Positions 1 through 9,381 of a stretch of 51,062 nt of DNA are shown one piece after another (position 1 is the stretch's first letter; every line of letters begins with the position of its first letter). Location: NCBI RefSeq assembly GCF_016900895.1, contig NZ_JAFEUN010000016.1, positions 1 through 51,062 on the forward strand, written 5' to 3'. A model generated the notes under the pieces. It saw nothing but the letters and a program-made list of their open reading frames with translations. It was not told where the DNA came from and made no database searches. The DNA comes from Parashewanella hymeniacidonis. Its GTDB lineage: Bacteria > Pseudomonadota > Gammaproteobacteria > Enterobacterales > Shewanellaceae. The position numbers and the translations under genes are program-made.

Positions 1-253
1 GACATATGCAATGGTTGCATCAATATCAATGCCACTAACTTTCAAAATAAGCTACAACTCAATGAATGATATCAACAGCATGACATGATGATTAGATCGG
101 TCAAATGATCGTGAAAAATAGTGAGTTGAGTGCAGGTATTTTGTTCATTTAACTTTCAGAGTGCTGAATAGTTACAAAAGAAGAAAGTATTTCAGTAAAC
201 AAGTTCAAAGGGTTGCTCCAGAATTTGCAATACATTATTTGATGAAAAACGGT

Positions 254-1629
254 TCAGCACCGCTCTATTAAAACCTGAATATACCCAAGGGCATAAAAGC
301 TCGTTGTCATGATAAGGTGATAGAGGCGGATACCATCAAGGCTACAAGACAGATTTCTTGATAAATAAGCCGAATATATGACAGCAATGAACCCTGTTTT
401 TTCAAAAACTAATGCCTTGTAAATAGGGGAGAGTCCATATATGGGTATATATTGCAACCTCAGCTTTGGGTTACCATTATCATCCTGCTCAGCTAATTCT
501 TGAAGGTAAAACGTTAATTGCATTTCCGTTGCCTTGGCCTTCTGATTAATAAAAGGAATATTCTTAATGCCTCCACTTTTATTTCTAGAATCAAACGTAA
601 ATAGAGTCGTTTTTGTTATCTCTTCGCTTTCGTTTACAGATTTTAGGTAATCACTGGGGTGCAGTGGGTCAAATACGCCTTGAACCTAGAAAACTCAGTT
701 GGGTACGTTTTCAAGCGCAGAAAAAATTATCGGTAGCAAGGCAGAGCGTGCAGCAAGTAGTTAATCTACTTGCAAATGTTCTAACGCAGATAACGGCAAT
801 TTTAACCAGCTTGTGAGCGTAGAGCGATTCACCCAACAGGTGATAATATTCAATCAGGTTATTAATTTACTTTCATGGGCTTAAAAAGTCATTTAGCGTT
901 CAACTGAGTTTTTTAGGTTGAAATAAATGCTCATGAAAATGCTTATAAGGCGCTAAATAAGGAGAGTTAATATCTCGTGCTGTAGCAATGGGCAATCCTG
1001 CAAAATCTTTTACATCAGGCACACCATCCGTTTGGCTCATATTTCCCAGTACCAATACAGAGTCGCCATGAGGGACTACTTCTATTCGTGCTATATCAAA
1101 ATCTTTCTTTTGTGAGTTTTTAATATAGAGAAACTTACCGACCTCATGGTGAATATCAAGATTTTTACCTCCAGCTTCGCCACTCACAGGACTATCCTCT
1201 GCCGCAAGTTGTTTTATACTCTGCTGATAAGCTATAGCTGTTATAAACTGATCTTTTGGAAACCCTCTATTTGCGACATTTTCATCAATGTGTTTAAAAG
1301 TTAATTCTTCATTGTATTGATTTACGAGTAAACGGTAGGCGAACGGACCTTTTGGATAGGGCAAAGCAATCATATTGAAGCCATGCCCCGGTAGCGTTTT
1401 ATTGCTCCAAGTGCCTACAAGCTGCTTAAACACACCTTGATAATTGCTTACTTCCTGCTGTGAAAGGAAATGCCGAGTAGGGCTCGATGAGGGATGAGGG
1501 GAAAATTTTAGCTGATAGCGGCATAGATTGAACTGCCATCGCAGCCAGTGCTGCCGTACAGCCAAATTTAATAAAGTCACGGCGACTTTTACTGCAATCA
1601 CTCTCTTCATTATTTTTTCTGTTTGCCAT
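254..1629 (-). pseudogene. Broken Tat-exported beta-barrel (probably haem-binding) protein gene
   Basis: Three pieces of one gene read leftwards. Piece 1 (1629-1426) starts at an ATG and encodes a twin-arginine signal, SRRDFIKFG followed by an Ala-rich stretch. Piece 2 lies in another frame (ending at 900) and carries the mature start LSQQEVSNYQG, then GTWSNKTLPGHGFNMIALP and IHHEVGKFLYI. Piece 3 (685-254) continues with FDPLHPSDYLKSVNESEE and ends at a TGA at 254-256. A frameshift therefore lies around 1455-1505, and a 233-bp inverted-repeat element (685-917) separates pieces 2 and 3. Removing the element and one 5-bp target copy joins them in frame as HEHLFQGVFDPLHP. The pattern resembles small haem-binding beta-barrel proteins of the nitrobindin/THAP4 type, recalled from memory and uncertain. 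That it is one broken gene is much surer than its function. Confidence 0.7.
685..917. mobile_element. MITE-like element A inside the pseudogene
   Basis: The ends are inverted repeats: CCTAGAAAACTCAGTTG at 685-701 and its near-perfect complement at 901-917, with one mismatch in 17. The direct repeat TTGAA flanks it at 680-684 and 918-922, fitting a 5-bp target duplication. The 233 bp between hold no credible transposase; the short open frame at 613-816 crosses the left boundary and is spurious. Its size, terminal repeats and target duplication point to a non-autonomous miniature element. Removing it with one target copy restores an open frame across the site. The parent insertion sequence is not identifiable here. 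Confidence 0.75.
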
Positions 1630-1712
1630 TAATTATACCTTCACATTCAACGAAAACGCTTATTTCTGAGGTATGTTACTCGGTTCACACTTGCTGATTA
1701 TTGAATAAAGCC

Positions 1713-1979
1713 TAGGGGCTGTTGATCTTTGTTTAATAATTCAGCTGAGCAATACATCGCCTTAATCGAGGCGGAAATAGTGCAATTTAGTCATCTAAAT
1801 AAACTATTTTTAACACAGAGTAAGGCGATTTAGACTCAGCCCGTAGGGCAATGGTTATTTTTAACGCTATCTGCATTGTCACTGCGCTCATTTAGAAGAA
1901 CTAAATAACGCTTGTTTCGCTTTGCTATCGTCAAAAAATAATCATTGCTGAAAATATAAACAAAGATCAACAGCCCCTA
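1713..1979. mobile_element. MITE-like element B
   Basis: Perfect 23-bp inverted repeats bound this 267-bp stretch. The left end starts TAGGGGCTGTTGATCTTTG at 1713, and the right end reads as its complement up to 1979. No significant open frame lies inside. It occupies much of the 538-bp gap between the Tat pseudogene and the sphingomyelinase gene. Element D at 35380 has the same size and related ends (TAGGGGCTGTTTATCTTTC), so they belong to one family. The rest of the gap (1630-1712, 1980-2167) presumably carries promoters, but no clear one is visible. Confidence 0.7.
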
Positions 1980-2167
1980 AGTTAACCATTCCGAAAACGT
2001 ATAAATGTTGATGTTCATTTCATTACTGAATCATCAGTATTTGAGCTGAATATATCTAATAGCATTTTTAAATATAATATGTTGAGTTCCCCGCTTATAA
2101 TCAACTGTTCTACAAAGGATATTATCCGCTCGGACGCCATACATTTATCGGCATTTGAGGATACAAT

Positions 2168-3493
2168 ATGACTGCTAAGCGCTTATCTATTGCAAGCAGT
2201 ATGCTAATTTCATTATTTACGATGAACAGCTATGCAAGCGATTTTACGATTTCAATTACCAACAGCTTCACGAATCCAATATCCATTACATCCATCAAAC
2301 AAAACAAGGCAGAACTACTTGATGAACCAACAAGCATTGCTGCGTTGAGCAACAGTAATTTTAAGCTAATCGGTAATGATGTATCTGATAACCAATTTGA
2401 AATTCAGCTTGAAAATATGAGCCGTCAACTGACATTGGATATTACTGAAGCCGACGGAGCAATCAATGCCACTTTATCAGGAGATTGTGATTCAAACGGC
2501 ATACACAAATTATGTAATTTAGATTTAAAAGCGGATGATAAAGTAAATAGATTTAACCCTGAAATTGCTTCAATACATTCGGAGGTTGACGCCAAATTAT
2601 CTTCTGCTAATTTATCGGTCATGTTAAACCCAACGCACAAGGGGCCAGAACTCAATAATGATGCAAGTAAAATCTCGGTACTTTCTTACAATGTTTGGGG
2701 AACTAAAATATACGGTTCTAAAAAAGAAAATGAACGCTTCAATGCCATTCCCGAAAACGTTGCTGGTTATGACATACTTGCACTCACGGAGGCAATTGAT
2801 CAGAAAGCTACAACGAATATTTTACTCCCGAAATTAGCGCCTGAGTATCCCTATGCAACTAAAAATTACCATAACCTGTTTTTTGATCACCTCCCCAGAG
2901 TTGTGGGTTCTGGTTTAAGAATTGTATCTAAATATCCAATTGTCAGGGAGGATATCCATTACTTCCATCGTTGTGACGGGCTTCAATGTTTCGCCTCGAA
3001 AGGTGTTGTATATGCAAAGGTTGATAAACTCGGTCAGATTTACCATATATTCCTTTCTCATACTCAGTCAGGTACATCTTTTGATGCTAAAAATGATCGA
3101 TTAGCTCAAATAAAAGAGATTAAAGATTTTATTGATTCAAAAAATATCCCTGATAACGAGCCTGTTATCGTAGCCGGAGATCTTAATATTGATAAAATCA
3201 ACATGCCAGACGAATACGACACCATGCAGACGAGTCTAAATACTCAGGTGCCTCCAATGTCAGGATGGGAATATTCATATGATCCTCACCATAACCACTG
3301 GGCTAAAGGTGATAATGAATACTTAGATTACGTACTGCCCATAAATGACCATTTAATACCGTTGAAATCCTTTAACCGGGTACTGTCTTTAAGAAGTACT
3401 AATGACGATTTATGGGGGGTATGGGACTTATCAGATCATTATGCCGTAGCAGCTACTTTCGAGTATGCGTTGAACCCACATCCAACGAGATAA
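2168..3493 (+). CDS. Secreted sphingomyelinase C-like phosphodiesterase (EEP superfamily)
   Basis: A 441-residue protein with a Sec signal peptide (about residues 1-23, ending NSYAS), an N-terminal region of about 140 residues of unknown role, and an endonuclease/exonuclease/phosphatase-fold domain from about residue 166. The catalytic set of neutral sphingomyelinases is visible: SYNVWG near 170, metal-binding Glu208 in LTEAID, His298 in SHTQSG, Asp338 and Asn340 in GDLNID, and Asp423-His424 in DLSDHY. Bacterial relatives (Bacillus cereus SMase, Listeria SmcL) cleave host sphingomyelin to ceramide and phosphocholine and can be haemolytic. Secretion to the periplasm or outside is expected. It ends at a strong terminator shared with convergent lysS. 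Family assignment is firm; the exact lipid substrate is inferred. Confidence 0.85.
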   Translation: MTAKRLSIASSMLISLFTMNSYASDFTISITNSFTNPISITSIKQNKAELLDEPTSIAALSNSNFKLIGNDVSDNQFEIQLENMSRQLTLDITEADGAINATLSGDCDSNGIHKLCNLDLKADDKVNRFNPEIASIHSEVDAKLSSANLSVMLNPTHKGPELNNDASKISVLSYNVWGTKIYGSKKENERFNAIPENVAGYDILALTEAIDQKATTNILLPKLAPEYPYATKNYHNLFFDHLPRVVGSGLRIVSKYPIVREDIHYFHRCDGLQCFASKGVVYAKVDKLGQIYHIFLSHTQSGTSFDAKNDRLAQIKEIKDFIDSKNIPDNEPVIVAGDLNIDKINMPDEYDTMQTSLNTQVPPMSGWEYSYDPHHNHWAKGDNEYLDYVLPINDHLIPLKSFNRVLSLRSTNDDLWGVWDLSDHYAVAATFEYALNPHPTR

Positions 3494-3505
3494 AGCTTTG
3501 CCCCT

Positions 3506-3537
3506 AAAAAAGCCCTGAACTTTCAGGGCTTTTTTTA
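3506..3537. terminator. Bidirectional intrinsic terminator between SMase gene and lysS
   Basis: The stem AGCCCTGA/TCAGGGCT (3511-3530) has a short loop, an A-run on the left and a T-run on the right. It can therefore stop transcription of the sphingomyelinase gene (+) and of lysS (-), which converge here. Confidence 0.85.
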
Positions 3538-3561
3538 TTGTCATTCACACCAAGGTGAAGA

Positions 3562-5067
3562 CTATTGTCCTTGAGGACGCATCGCTGGGAATAAGATCAC
3601 GTCACGAATCGTATGGGTGTTGGTAAACAACATCACTAAACGGTCAATACCAATGCCTTGGCCTGCTGTTGGTGGCAAGCCGTGCTCTAGTGCAGTGATA
3701 TAGTCTGCATCGTAGAACATTGCTTCGTCATCGCCTGCATCTTTCGCTTCAACCTGTGCTTTAAAGCGGTTGTCTTGATCTTCTGCATCATTAAGCTCAG
3801 AGAAACCATTTGCGACTTCACGACCACCGATGAAGAATTCAAAGCGATCAGTGATAAATTCGTTTTCATCATTACGGCGAGCAAGCGGAGAAATATCTGC
3901 AGGGTAACCAGTGATGAACGTTGGTTGCATTAACTGAGGCTCGGCGGTTTCACCAAAGATCTCTTCAAACAATTGACCACAAGTCCAGAATGACTCAACT
4001 TCAATGTGTAGACTTTTAGCCAGCTTGCGCATGAATTCTACGTCTTTAACTTCTTCATAAGTCATTGACTGAACCGTTGCGTTGTCTGGGTTGTAATGCT
4101 TAATCGCATCAAGCATGCTCATACGAGCGTATGGCGCACCAAAATCAACGGTATGCTCACCATAGGGAAGTTTAGTGTCACCACAAAGTTCTTTTGCGAT
4201 TGAACTCAGCATCTCTTCCGTTAGATCCATTAGATCTTGGTAGTCAGCGTACGCCATATAGAATTCCATCATAGTGAATTCTGGGTTATGGCGTGGTGAT
4301 AACCCTTCGTTACGGAAGTTACGGTTAACTTCAAATACACGCTCGAAACCACCAACCACTAGACGCTTTAAATAGAGCTCTGGCGCAATACGTAAGTACA
4401 TAGCCATATCAAGTGCATTATGATGAGTCTCAAATGGACGCGCTGTTGCGCCACCTGGGATGGTATGCATCATTGGTGTTTCAACTTCCATGAACTCTTT
4501 TTTGATCATGAAGTTACGGATTGAAGAAACCACTTTAGAACGCATAATAAAGGCTGCACGAGAGTCTTCATTCACGATCAAATCAACATAACGCTGACGA
4601 TAACGCATTTCTTGGTCAGTTAAGCCGTGGAACTTTTCAGGCAATGGACGCAATGCTTTGGTCAGCAATTGGTAGTCTTCCATGTTCACGTAAAGATCGC
4701 CTTTACCAGAAAGGTGCAATTGACCAGTAACACCAATAATGTCACCAATATCTAAACCTTGGTATTTTGCTTTCAGTTCTTTTTGAACAGGCTTACCAGC
4801 ATAAGCTTGAATGCGGCCAGAAACGTCTTGGATCACTAAGAAAGGACCACGTTTCGCCATTACACGCCCCGCGATTGAACGCTGAACGCCCATTTCTTCT
4901 AGCTGCTCTTTAGTGTACTCGCCGTACTCAGCTTGAATATCAGCAGCCTTGTGTTTTCGATCGAAGTTGTTTGGGTGACCATTAGCAGGACAAGCTTCGC
5001 GAATATGGGCGAGCTTTGCACGACGCTCAGCAATGAGCTTATTTTCATCTTGGACGTGTTCAGTCAT
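3562..5067 (-). CDS. lysS: Lysyl-tRNA synthetase, class II
   Basis: A 501-residue enzyme that charges tRNA-Lys in the cytoplasm. The N-terminal OB-fold anticodon-binding domain spans about residues 60-150. The catalytic core carries class II motif 2 ([20 protein letters not shown]) and motif 3 ([11 protein letters not shown]) near the C-terminus. Length matches the bacterial family (about 500). It follows prfB by only 12 bp on the same strand, the usual prfB-lysS operon of gammaproteobacteria. The ATG at 5067 gives the standard N-terminus [19 protein letters not shown]. Nothing looks damaged. Confidence 0.97.
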   Translation of the reverse strand: MTEHVQDENKLIAERRAKLAHIREACPANGHPNNFDRKHKAADIQAEYGEYTKEQLEEMGVQRSIAGRVMAKRGPFLVIQDVSGRIQAYAGKPVQKELKAKYQGLDIGDIIGVTGQLHLSGKGDLYVNMEDYQLLTKALRPLPEKFHGLTDQEMRYRQRYVDLIVNEDSRAAFIMRSKVVSSIRNFMIKKEFMEVETPMMHTIPGGATARPFETHHNALDMAMYLRIAPELYLKRLVVGGFERVFEVNRNFRNEGLSPRHNPEFTMMEFYMAYADYQDLMDLTEEMLSSIAKELCGDTKLPYGEHTVDFGAPYARMSMLDAIKHYNPDNATVQSMTYEEVKDVEFMRKLAKSLHIEVESFWTCGQLFEEIFGETAEPQLMQPTFITGYPADISPLARRNDENEFITDRFEFFIGGREVANGFSELNDAEDQDNRFKAQVEAKDAGDDEAMFYDADYITALEHGLPPTAGQGIGIDRLVMLFTNTHTIRDVILFPAMRPQGQ

Positions 5068-5079
5068 TTTCTTCTCTCT

Positions 5080-6178
5080 TTACAAACCTGATTTCAGGCT
5101 GGCTTCAATAAATCTATCTAGATCACCGTCAAGGACGGACTGTGTACTGCGATTTTCTACGCCTGTACGTAAATCTTTAATGCGGGAGTCATCCAAAACG
5201 TATGAACGAATTTGGCTTCCCCAACCGATATCAGATTTTGCATCTTCTGCAGCTTGCTTATCCGCATTTTGCTTCAGCATTTCAAGCTCATACAATTTCG
5301 CTTTTAACTGCTTCATAGCTGCATCACGGTTTTTATGTTGCGATCGATCGTTTTGACACTGCACAACCGTATTGGTTGGCAAGTGAGTAATACGAATTGC
5401 AGATTCCGTTTTATTCACGTGCTGACCACCTGCCCCTGAGGCACGATAAGTATCGACACGTAAATCAGATGGATTGATATCAATTTCAATTGAATCATCT
5501 ACTTCTGGATAAACAAAAACAGAGCAAAATGAAGTATGACGTTTACCTGATGAATCAAAAGGCGATTTACGTACAAGACGATGAACACCAGTTTCAGTAC
5601 GTAACCAACCAAACGCATATTCACCAGTAAATTTGATTGTTGCGCCTTTAATGCCGGCAACATCACCATCCGTCACTTCAATTAATTCAGGTTTAAAATC
5701 GTGAGCTTCACCCCAGCGCAGGAACATACGTAAAACCATGTTCGCCCAATCTTGCGCTTCAGTACCGCCTGAGCCTGATTGAATATCAAGGTAGCAATCA
5801 GATTCATCATTTTGACCAGAGAACATGCGACGGAATTCTAGCTCTTCAAGGCGAGATTTAAGATCGGTTAATTCTGCACTAGCATCATTAAACGTTTCTT
5901 CGTCATCTTCTTCAATCGCCAGCTCTAAAAGACCTTCAACGTCCTCTAGGCCGTTATCCATATCATCAATGGTCTTTACGACTTTTTCTAACGACACACG
6001 CTCTTTACCGAGCGCTTGGGCATGTTCAGGATTATCCCAAACTTCTGAACTTTCAAGCTCACGGGTAACTTCTTCTAGACGCTCTTTCTTAGCATCATAG
6101 TCAAAGGTACCCCCTAAGAAGATCTGTCCGCTCAGACAACTCCTTAATTTTGGTTTTCACCGGATTTACTTCAAACAT
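5080..6178 (-). CDS. prfB: Peptide chain release factor 2, with programmed +1 frameshift
   Basis: RF2 recognises UGA and UAA stop codons. The first 25 codons (ATG at 6178) read [19 protein letters not shown] and end at an in-frame TGA at 6103-6101. The site AGGGGGTACCTTTGAC holds the classical internal Shine-Dalgarno-like AGGGGG and the CTT-TGA slip; reading then continues from GAC at 6102 for 340 codons. The total of 365 residues equals the E. coli protein. The anticodon-like SPF motif ([12 protein letters not shown]) and the catalytic GGQ ([11 protein letters not shown]) are intact. Low RF2 favours frameshifting, so the gene is autoregulated. A call starting at 5997 would lose the N-terminal domain. 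It is co-transcribed with lysS. Confidence 0.97.
6101..6116 (-). promoter_or_regulatory. RF2 programmed frameshift site
   Basis: On the minus strand the sequence reads AGGGGG-TAC-CTT-TGA-C. The purine run pairs with the 16S rRNA anti-Shine-Dalgarno a few bases before the CTT slip codon and the in-frame UGA. This arrangement is conserved in most bacterial prfB genes. Confidence 0.95.
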
Positions 6179-6286
6179 GAATTTCTATTCGCTTATCCGT
6201 ATTGAAAACCGTCATTGACGGCTTTCAGGTAAATTAAAAAATCAGCCGAGTATTTTAACCTAAGCGCCCTGCTCTGGAAATAGCCA

Positions 6287-7444
6287 CTACAGGTTTTGTA
6301 GAACAAATTTTACGATTTGAAAGAGTAGGATAAGCATACTGAGCTTAAGAATCGAAAACCCTTGCCATCTCAATAGGTAAAACCCGGTAAGAACGATCAA
6401 ACCATCAGCAACAGATACAACGGATGAGATGGCAACGGGCGATACCCAAGCTGCCGCAAGAATTCCTACTACAGCTGCACTCAGCATGTTAATCGCAGCA
6501 CTAAAATTTGGCCGTTGGCTTAAGCTTTCCCAAGTAGGTAATACAGCGAGTAACAGCAGAAAACCAGGAGCAAAAATAGCGAGTGTCGCCAGTAGTGCAC
6601 CAATAAAATTGTTTCCTTGCCATACCGTTGTGCCTAAAAAGCTGCTTAACGTGAACATGGGCCCAGGGATAAGTTGAGCAAAACCGTAACCAGCTAAAAA
6701 GGTCTGCGAATCGATAATTTCAGACAATCCATTTTGTAAAAGCGGCAGCACCACATGACCGCCACCAAAAACTAATGAGCCTGCTAAGTAGAACTCTTTA
6801 AGCACTTGAATATTTTGTGGATAGTGGTTTGACCACAACAACGCAAGCAATAGTGCTGAAAACAGCATTAACCAACGCTTTTTAAACTTCAAAGACGAAG
6901 TTTCACTTACTGCTTTTGTATTTGCGAAAAGTGTACTTCCTATGATTGCCGCTATCAGCAATACCGCAATTTGTATGATCGCGTTAGGGAAATACAACAA
7001 CACGACAAACGAAAATAACGCCATAATTCGAGTGGCGATGTCACCACAAAAGTTTTTACTCATCCCGACGACAGCATCGGCCACGACTATCACAGCTAAT
7101 AGCTTCAATCCATGAATCAATAGCTGCAGCCAAGAGGTTTCAAGCCAAGTTGAACTGACAATCGCTAATACAAACATCAATACAAATGAAGGTAATGTAA
7201 AACCAATAAAAGCGGCTAGCGCTCCAACTAAACCACCTCTATGATATCCAACGGCAAAACCAAGCTGACTGGAGGCTGGACCTGGTAAACACTGACATAA
7301 AGCGAACAATCGTTGAAACTGTGCCTCACTAAGCCACTTCAATTCGCCAACAAATCTTTTGTTGAAGTAACCGATATGTGCAACAGGCCCCCCAAAACAA
7401 ATACAACCTAAAATAAGAAACTGCCCAAAAATATGTAGCGGCAT
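6287..7444 (-). CDS. chrA: ChrA-type chromate transporter (CHR family)
   Basis: A 385-residue, highly hydrophobic inner-membrane protein with two homologous CHR domains. The first has FGGPVAHIGYF and CLPGPASSQLGFAVGY; the second has FGGGHVVLPLL and LIPGPMFTLSSFLG. Such two-domain proteins export chromate, and some transport other oxyanions. The ATG at 7444 (MPLHIFGQF) is chosen because AAGGGAAAAGG precedes it and it matches family N-termini. The open frame continues upstream to 7753 only because it runs through repeat element C. It stands alone between prfB and the element; no chrB regulator is present. Confidence 0.88.
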   Translation of the reverse strand: MPLHIFGQFLILGCICFGGPVAHIGYFNKRFVGELKWLSEAQFQRLFALCQCLPGPASSQLGFAVGYHRGGLVGALAAFIGFTLPSFVLMFVLAIVSSTWLETSWLQLLIHGLKLLAVIVVADAVVGMSKNFCGDIATRIMALFSFVVLLYFPNAIIQIAVLLIAAIIGSTLFANTKAVSETSSLKFKKRWLMLFSALLLALLWSNHYPQNIQVLKEFYLAGSLVFGGGHVVLPLLQNGLSEIIDSQTFLAGYGFAQLIPGPMFTLSSFLGTTVWQGNNFIGALLATLAIFAPGFLLLLAVLPTWESLSQRPNFSAAINMLSAAVVGILAAAWVSPVAISSVVSVADGLIVLTGFYLLRWQGFSILKLSMLILLFQIVKFVLQNL

Positions 7445-7525
7445 TGCCTTTTCCCTTAGTATTTTTGGGGCCAGATTATGACACTTTAGTGTCATAATTA
7501 TTACATACCTCAATTGCATTAGATT

Positions 7526-7792
7526 TATACCCATGATACCTGAAGATGCATGTTTCAGGACTTTTTCAGCGCCAATTCTTTGAGGCGCATTAGCGAAGGA
7601 ATATCGGGATTCTTTCGAGCTAATGTAACAAAGAAGAATTGGCGCTGAGAAGTCCACGCAGTGCGAGTTGCACAGCTTGTTACTCTTCGTTGCCAGTGCT
7701 AACAATAGTTCACTATTGCCGCACACTGTCGCCTTGATTAACAAGTTGTGCATTCTCGCTGAAATCGAGCATCTTCAGGTATCATGGGTATA
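7526..7792. mobile_element. MITE-like element C
   Basis: Perfect 24-bp inverted repeats, starting TATACCCATGATACCTGAAG at 7526 with the complement ending at 7792, bound 267 bp between the chrA and GlpD-like genes. A second inverted repeat inside (TCAGCGCCAATTCTTTG near 7568 and its partner near 7648) allows a strong fold. No transposase is encoded. Its ends differ from elements A, B and D, so it belongs to another family. It lies 82 bp upstream of the chrA start and may affect that gene's promoter. Confidence 0.75.
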
Positions 7793-7872
7793 TAACAACA
7801 AACTTAAATCTTTGAGATAAGTTAAGTCTTAATAAAAGCATTAAAGCGACTTTGTCTGAACGGAGTATTTAA

Positions 7873-9060
7873 TTAGTTAGCCTTTGGTTTGGTTAAAGCA
7901 ATCTTATCAAAATCAGCCACTTGAGTTCTTTTTCCCAATCGTTTTTCAAGCCAAACCAGTGTTTGTTTTGCCGTCACTCGATAAGTTGTTAATTTGCCAC
8001 CTAATATAGTGACCACATTTTGATGCTCTGGGTATACTTTCATCATGGTTTCACGTGAGCGTTTGTAAGGATTAAATGAATTTTTAGGTAAAACTCTGGC
8101 GCCACAAAAGGTTCTTATAATCAAACTTTTTAATTCTTGATAGGAGTACTGCTCAAAATAATGAGCATAGATCTCACAAAGGTACTGAATCTCATTTTCG
8201 GAAGCTTTAAATGTATCAGGCGCTTCTTTAACTGCACTCTCAGTTGTCCCGACCAGGGTTTTTCCGTACCAAGGCATCACAAAAACCACTCTAGTATCTT
8301 GATGCGATTCAAGATATAGAATATGGTCGCTCGCTGAAATATCCAGTAAAACATGAGAACCAGCCACGAGCTCTACTTCCAAATCAGGTACTCGCGGGAC
8401 CAGTTTTTTTGCTATTTCTGTTCCCCAAGGCCCTGCAGCATTTACGACACATTTGGCATTAATCTTTACAATTTCACCTTTTGATTCAGTTTCAACCACA
8501 TAAGATTCACCTTTTTTCTCAATTTTAGTGCAATTGCAATTTTCATAGATTTCGGCGCCCATTTCTTGTGCACTTTGGGCCACCGAAGAAGTTAAAAGGT
8601 AATCATCAGTTTGAGCATCCCAATACTGAAATAGTGCGATCATCCCTTCTTGTCTAATGCCTGTAATGGTTGCCCATTCCTTTCTATTTACACGACGAAA
8701 CTGGCCGTAACGGTTAAAACCACTCAATAAATAATACAAACTTAAACCAGCAAAAAGCTGCCAAGGTTTTCGTTGGCTAGATTGGTATACTGGAATATAA
8801 AACTTAACTGGCCTCACTAGATCTTTTGCATTGGCAAGTAGAAACGAACGCTCTGATAATGATTCATAAACCAGCTTTAATTGCGCCGTTTCAAGATACC
8901 TAAGGCCACCATGAATCAATTTACTCGAATTAGAGGATGTGGCCTTAGCGATTTTATTTTTATCGACTAAGATCACTCTATAACCTGCTGCTGACGCACA
9001 TTGCGCTACGCCAGAACCTAAAATTCCACCTCCAATTATCACTACATCTGCATCTTTCAT
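7873..9060 (-). CDS. GlpD-like FAD-dependent glycerol-3-phosphate dehydrogenase, short form
   Basis: A 395-residue oxidoreductase of the DAO superfamily. The N-terminus has the FAD-binding motif VIIGGGILGSGVAQCASAAG followed by SSNSSKLIHGGLRYLE, diagnostic of aerobic GlpD/GlpA proteins, and near the C-terminus ILGGKLTTYR. GlpD (about 500 residues) oxidises sn-glycerol-3-phosphate to dihydroxyacetone phosphate and feeds electrons to quinone. This protein stops soon after the TTYR motif and lacks most of the C-terminal domain of about 100 residues. That could be a natural short subfamily with another hydroxy-acid substrate or a trimmed gene; there is no sign of decay. It is monocistronic, with a possible FadR-type operator about 45 bp upstream of the start. 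Confidence 0.8.
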   Translation of the reverse strand: MKDADVVIIGGGILGSGVAQCASAAGYRVILVDKNKIAKATSSNSSKLIHGGLRYLETAQLKLVYESLSERSFLLANAKDLVRPVKFYIPVYQSSQRKPWQLFAGLSLYYLLSGFNRYGQFRRVNRKEWATITGIRQEGMIALFQYWDAQTDDYLLTSSVAQSAQEMGAEIYENCNCTKIEKKGESYVVETESKGEIVKINAKCVVNAAGPWGTEIAKKLVPRVPDLEVELVAGSHVLLDISASDHILYLESHQDTRVVFVMPWYGKTLVGTTESAVKEAPDTFKASENEIQYLCEIYAHYFEQYSYQELKSLIIRTFCGARVLPKNSFNPYKRSRETMMKVYPEHQNVVTILGGKLTTYRVTAKQTLVWLEKRLGKRTQVADFDKIALTKPKAN

Positions 9061-9381
9061 TTAAATGCCTCGAACATTAGTAATGTGATAAATAACCATC
9101 CAGTGGTTTGACCAGTTACAAAAATACTTCTTCTATTTTTCGATATCGCCAGAAACTTAACCATCTATTATTAATATCAGAAGAAGTCTAAAAACGCTGT
9201 TAAAAATGACCTGTTCATCAGCCAAACTCAGCGATATGACTATACTAAAAACTATAGCAGCTAGACGTTAAGTACAAAAAGGTAGAAACCACTGCCCCTT
9301 AACGATTAAAAGAGTGAGCATCAGACTTCTAGCAAAACAATTTTTATTCATCTGTGTAGTACCTATTGAAGGAGTTGTAAG
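9061..9381. other. Divergent intergenic region upstream of the T3SS translocon operon
   Basis: These 321 bp separate the divergent GlpD-like and chaperone genes and must hold both promoters. The only recognisable site is a partial palindrome, AGTGGTTTGACCAGTT, at 9102-9117. I see no open frame, RNA gene or clear ExsA-type box. A Shine-Dalgarno sequence (GAAGGAG) precedes the chaperone start at 9382. Confidence 0.5.
9102..9117. promoter_or_regulatory. Possible GntR/FadR-type operator
   Basis: Read on the minus strand the site is AACTGGTCAAACCACT, close to the FadR/PdhR half-site pattern TGGTNNNACCA. It sits about 45 bp upstream of the GlpD-like start, where a repressor or activator of that gene would bind. 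A single pattern match, so tentative. Confidence 0.3.

Noticed and set aside
254-523. Separate 89-residue minus-strand gene
   Set aside because: The frame stays open upstream to 685 and joins the larger pseudogene once element A is removed; it is a fragment, not a gene.
613-816. 67-codon open frame on the plus strand
   Set aside because: It crosses the left end of element A and overlaps the minus-strand pseudogene, whose frame matches a real protein family.
6101-6103. prfB broken by an in-frame TGA
   Set aside because: The AGGGGG-TAC-CTT-TGA-C context is the conserved programmed frameshift of RF2; the gene is functional.
7445-7753. N-terminal extension of ChrA by about 100 residues
   Set aside because: It runs through element C, and the family-like start with a ribosome site is at 7444.
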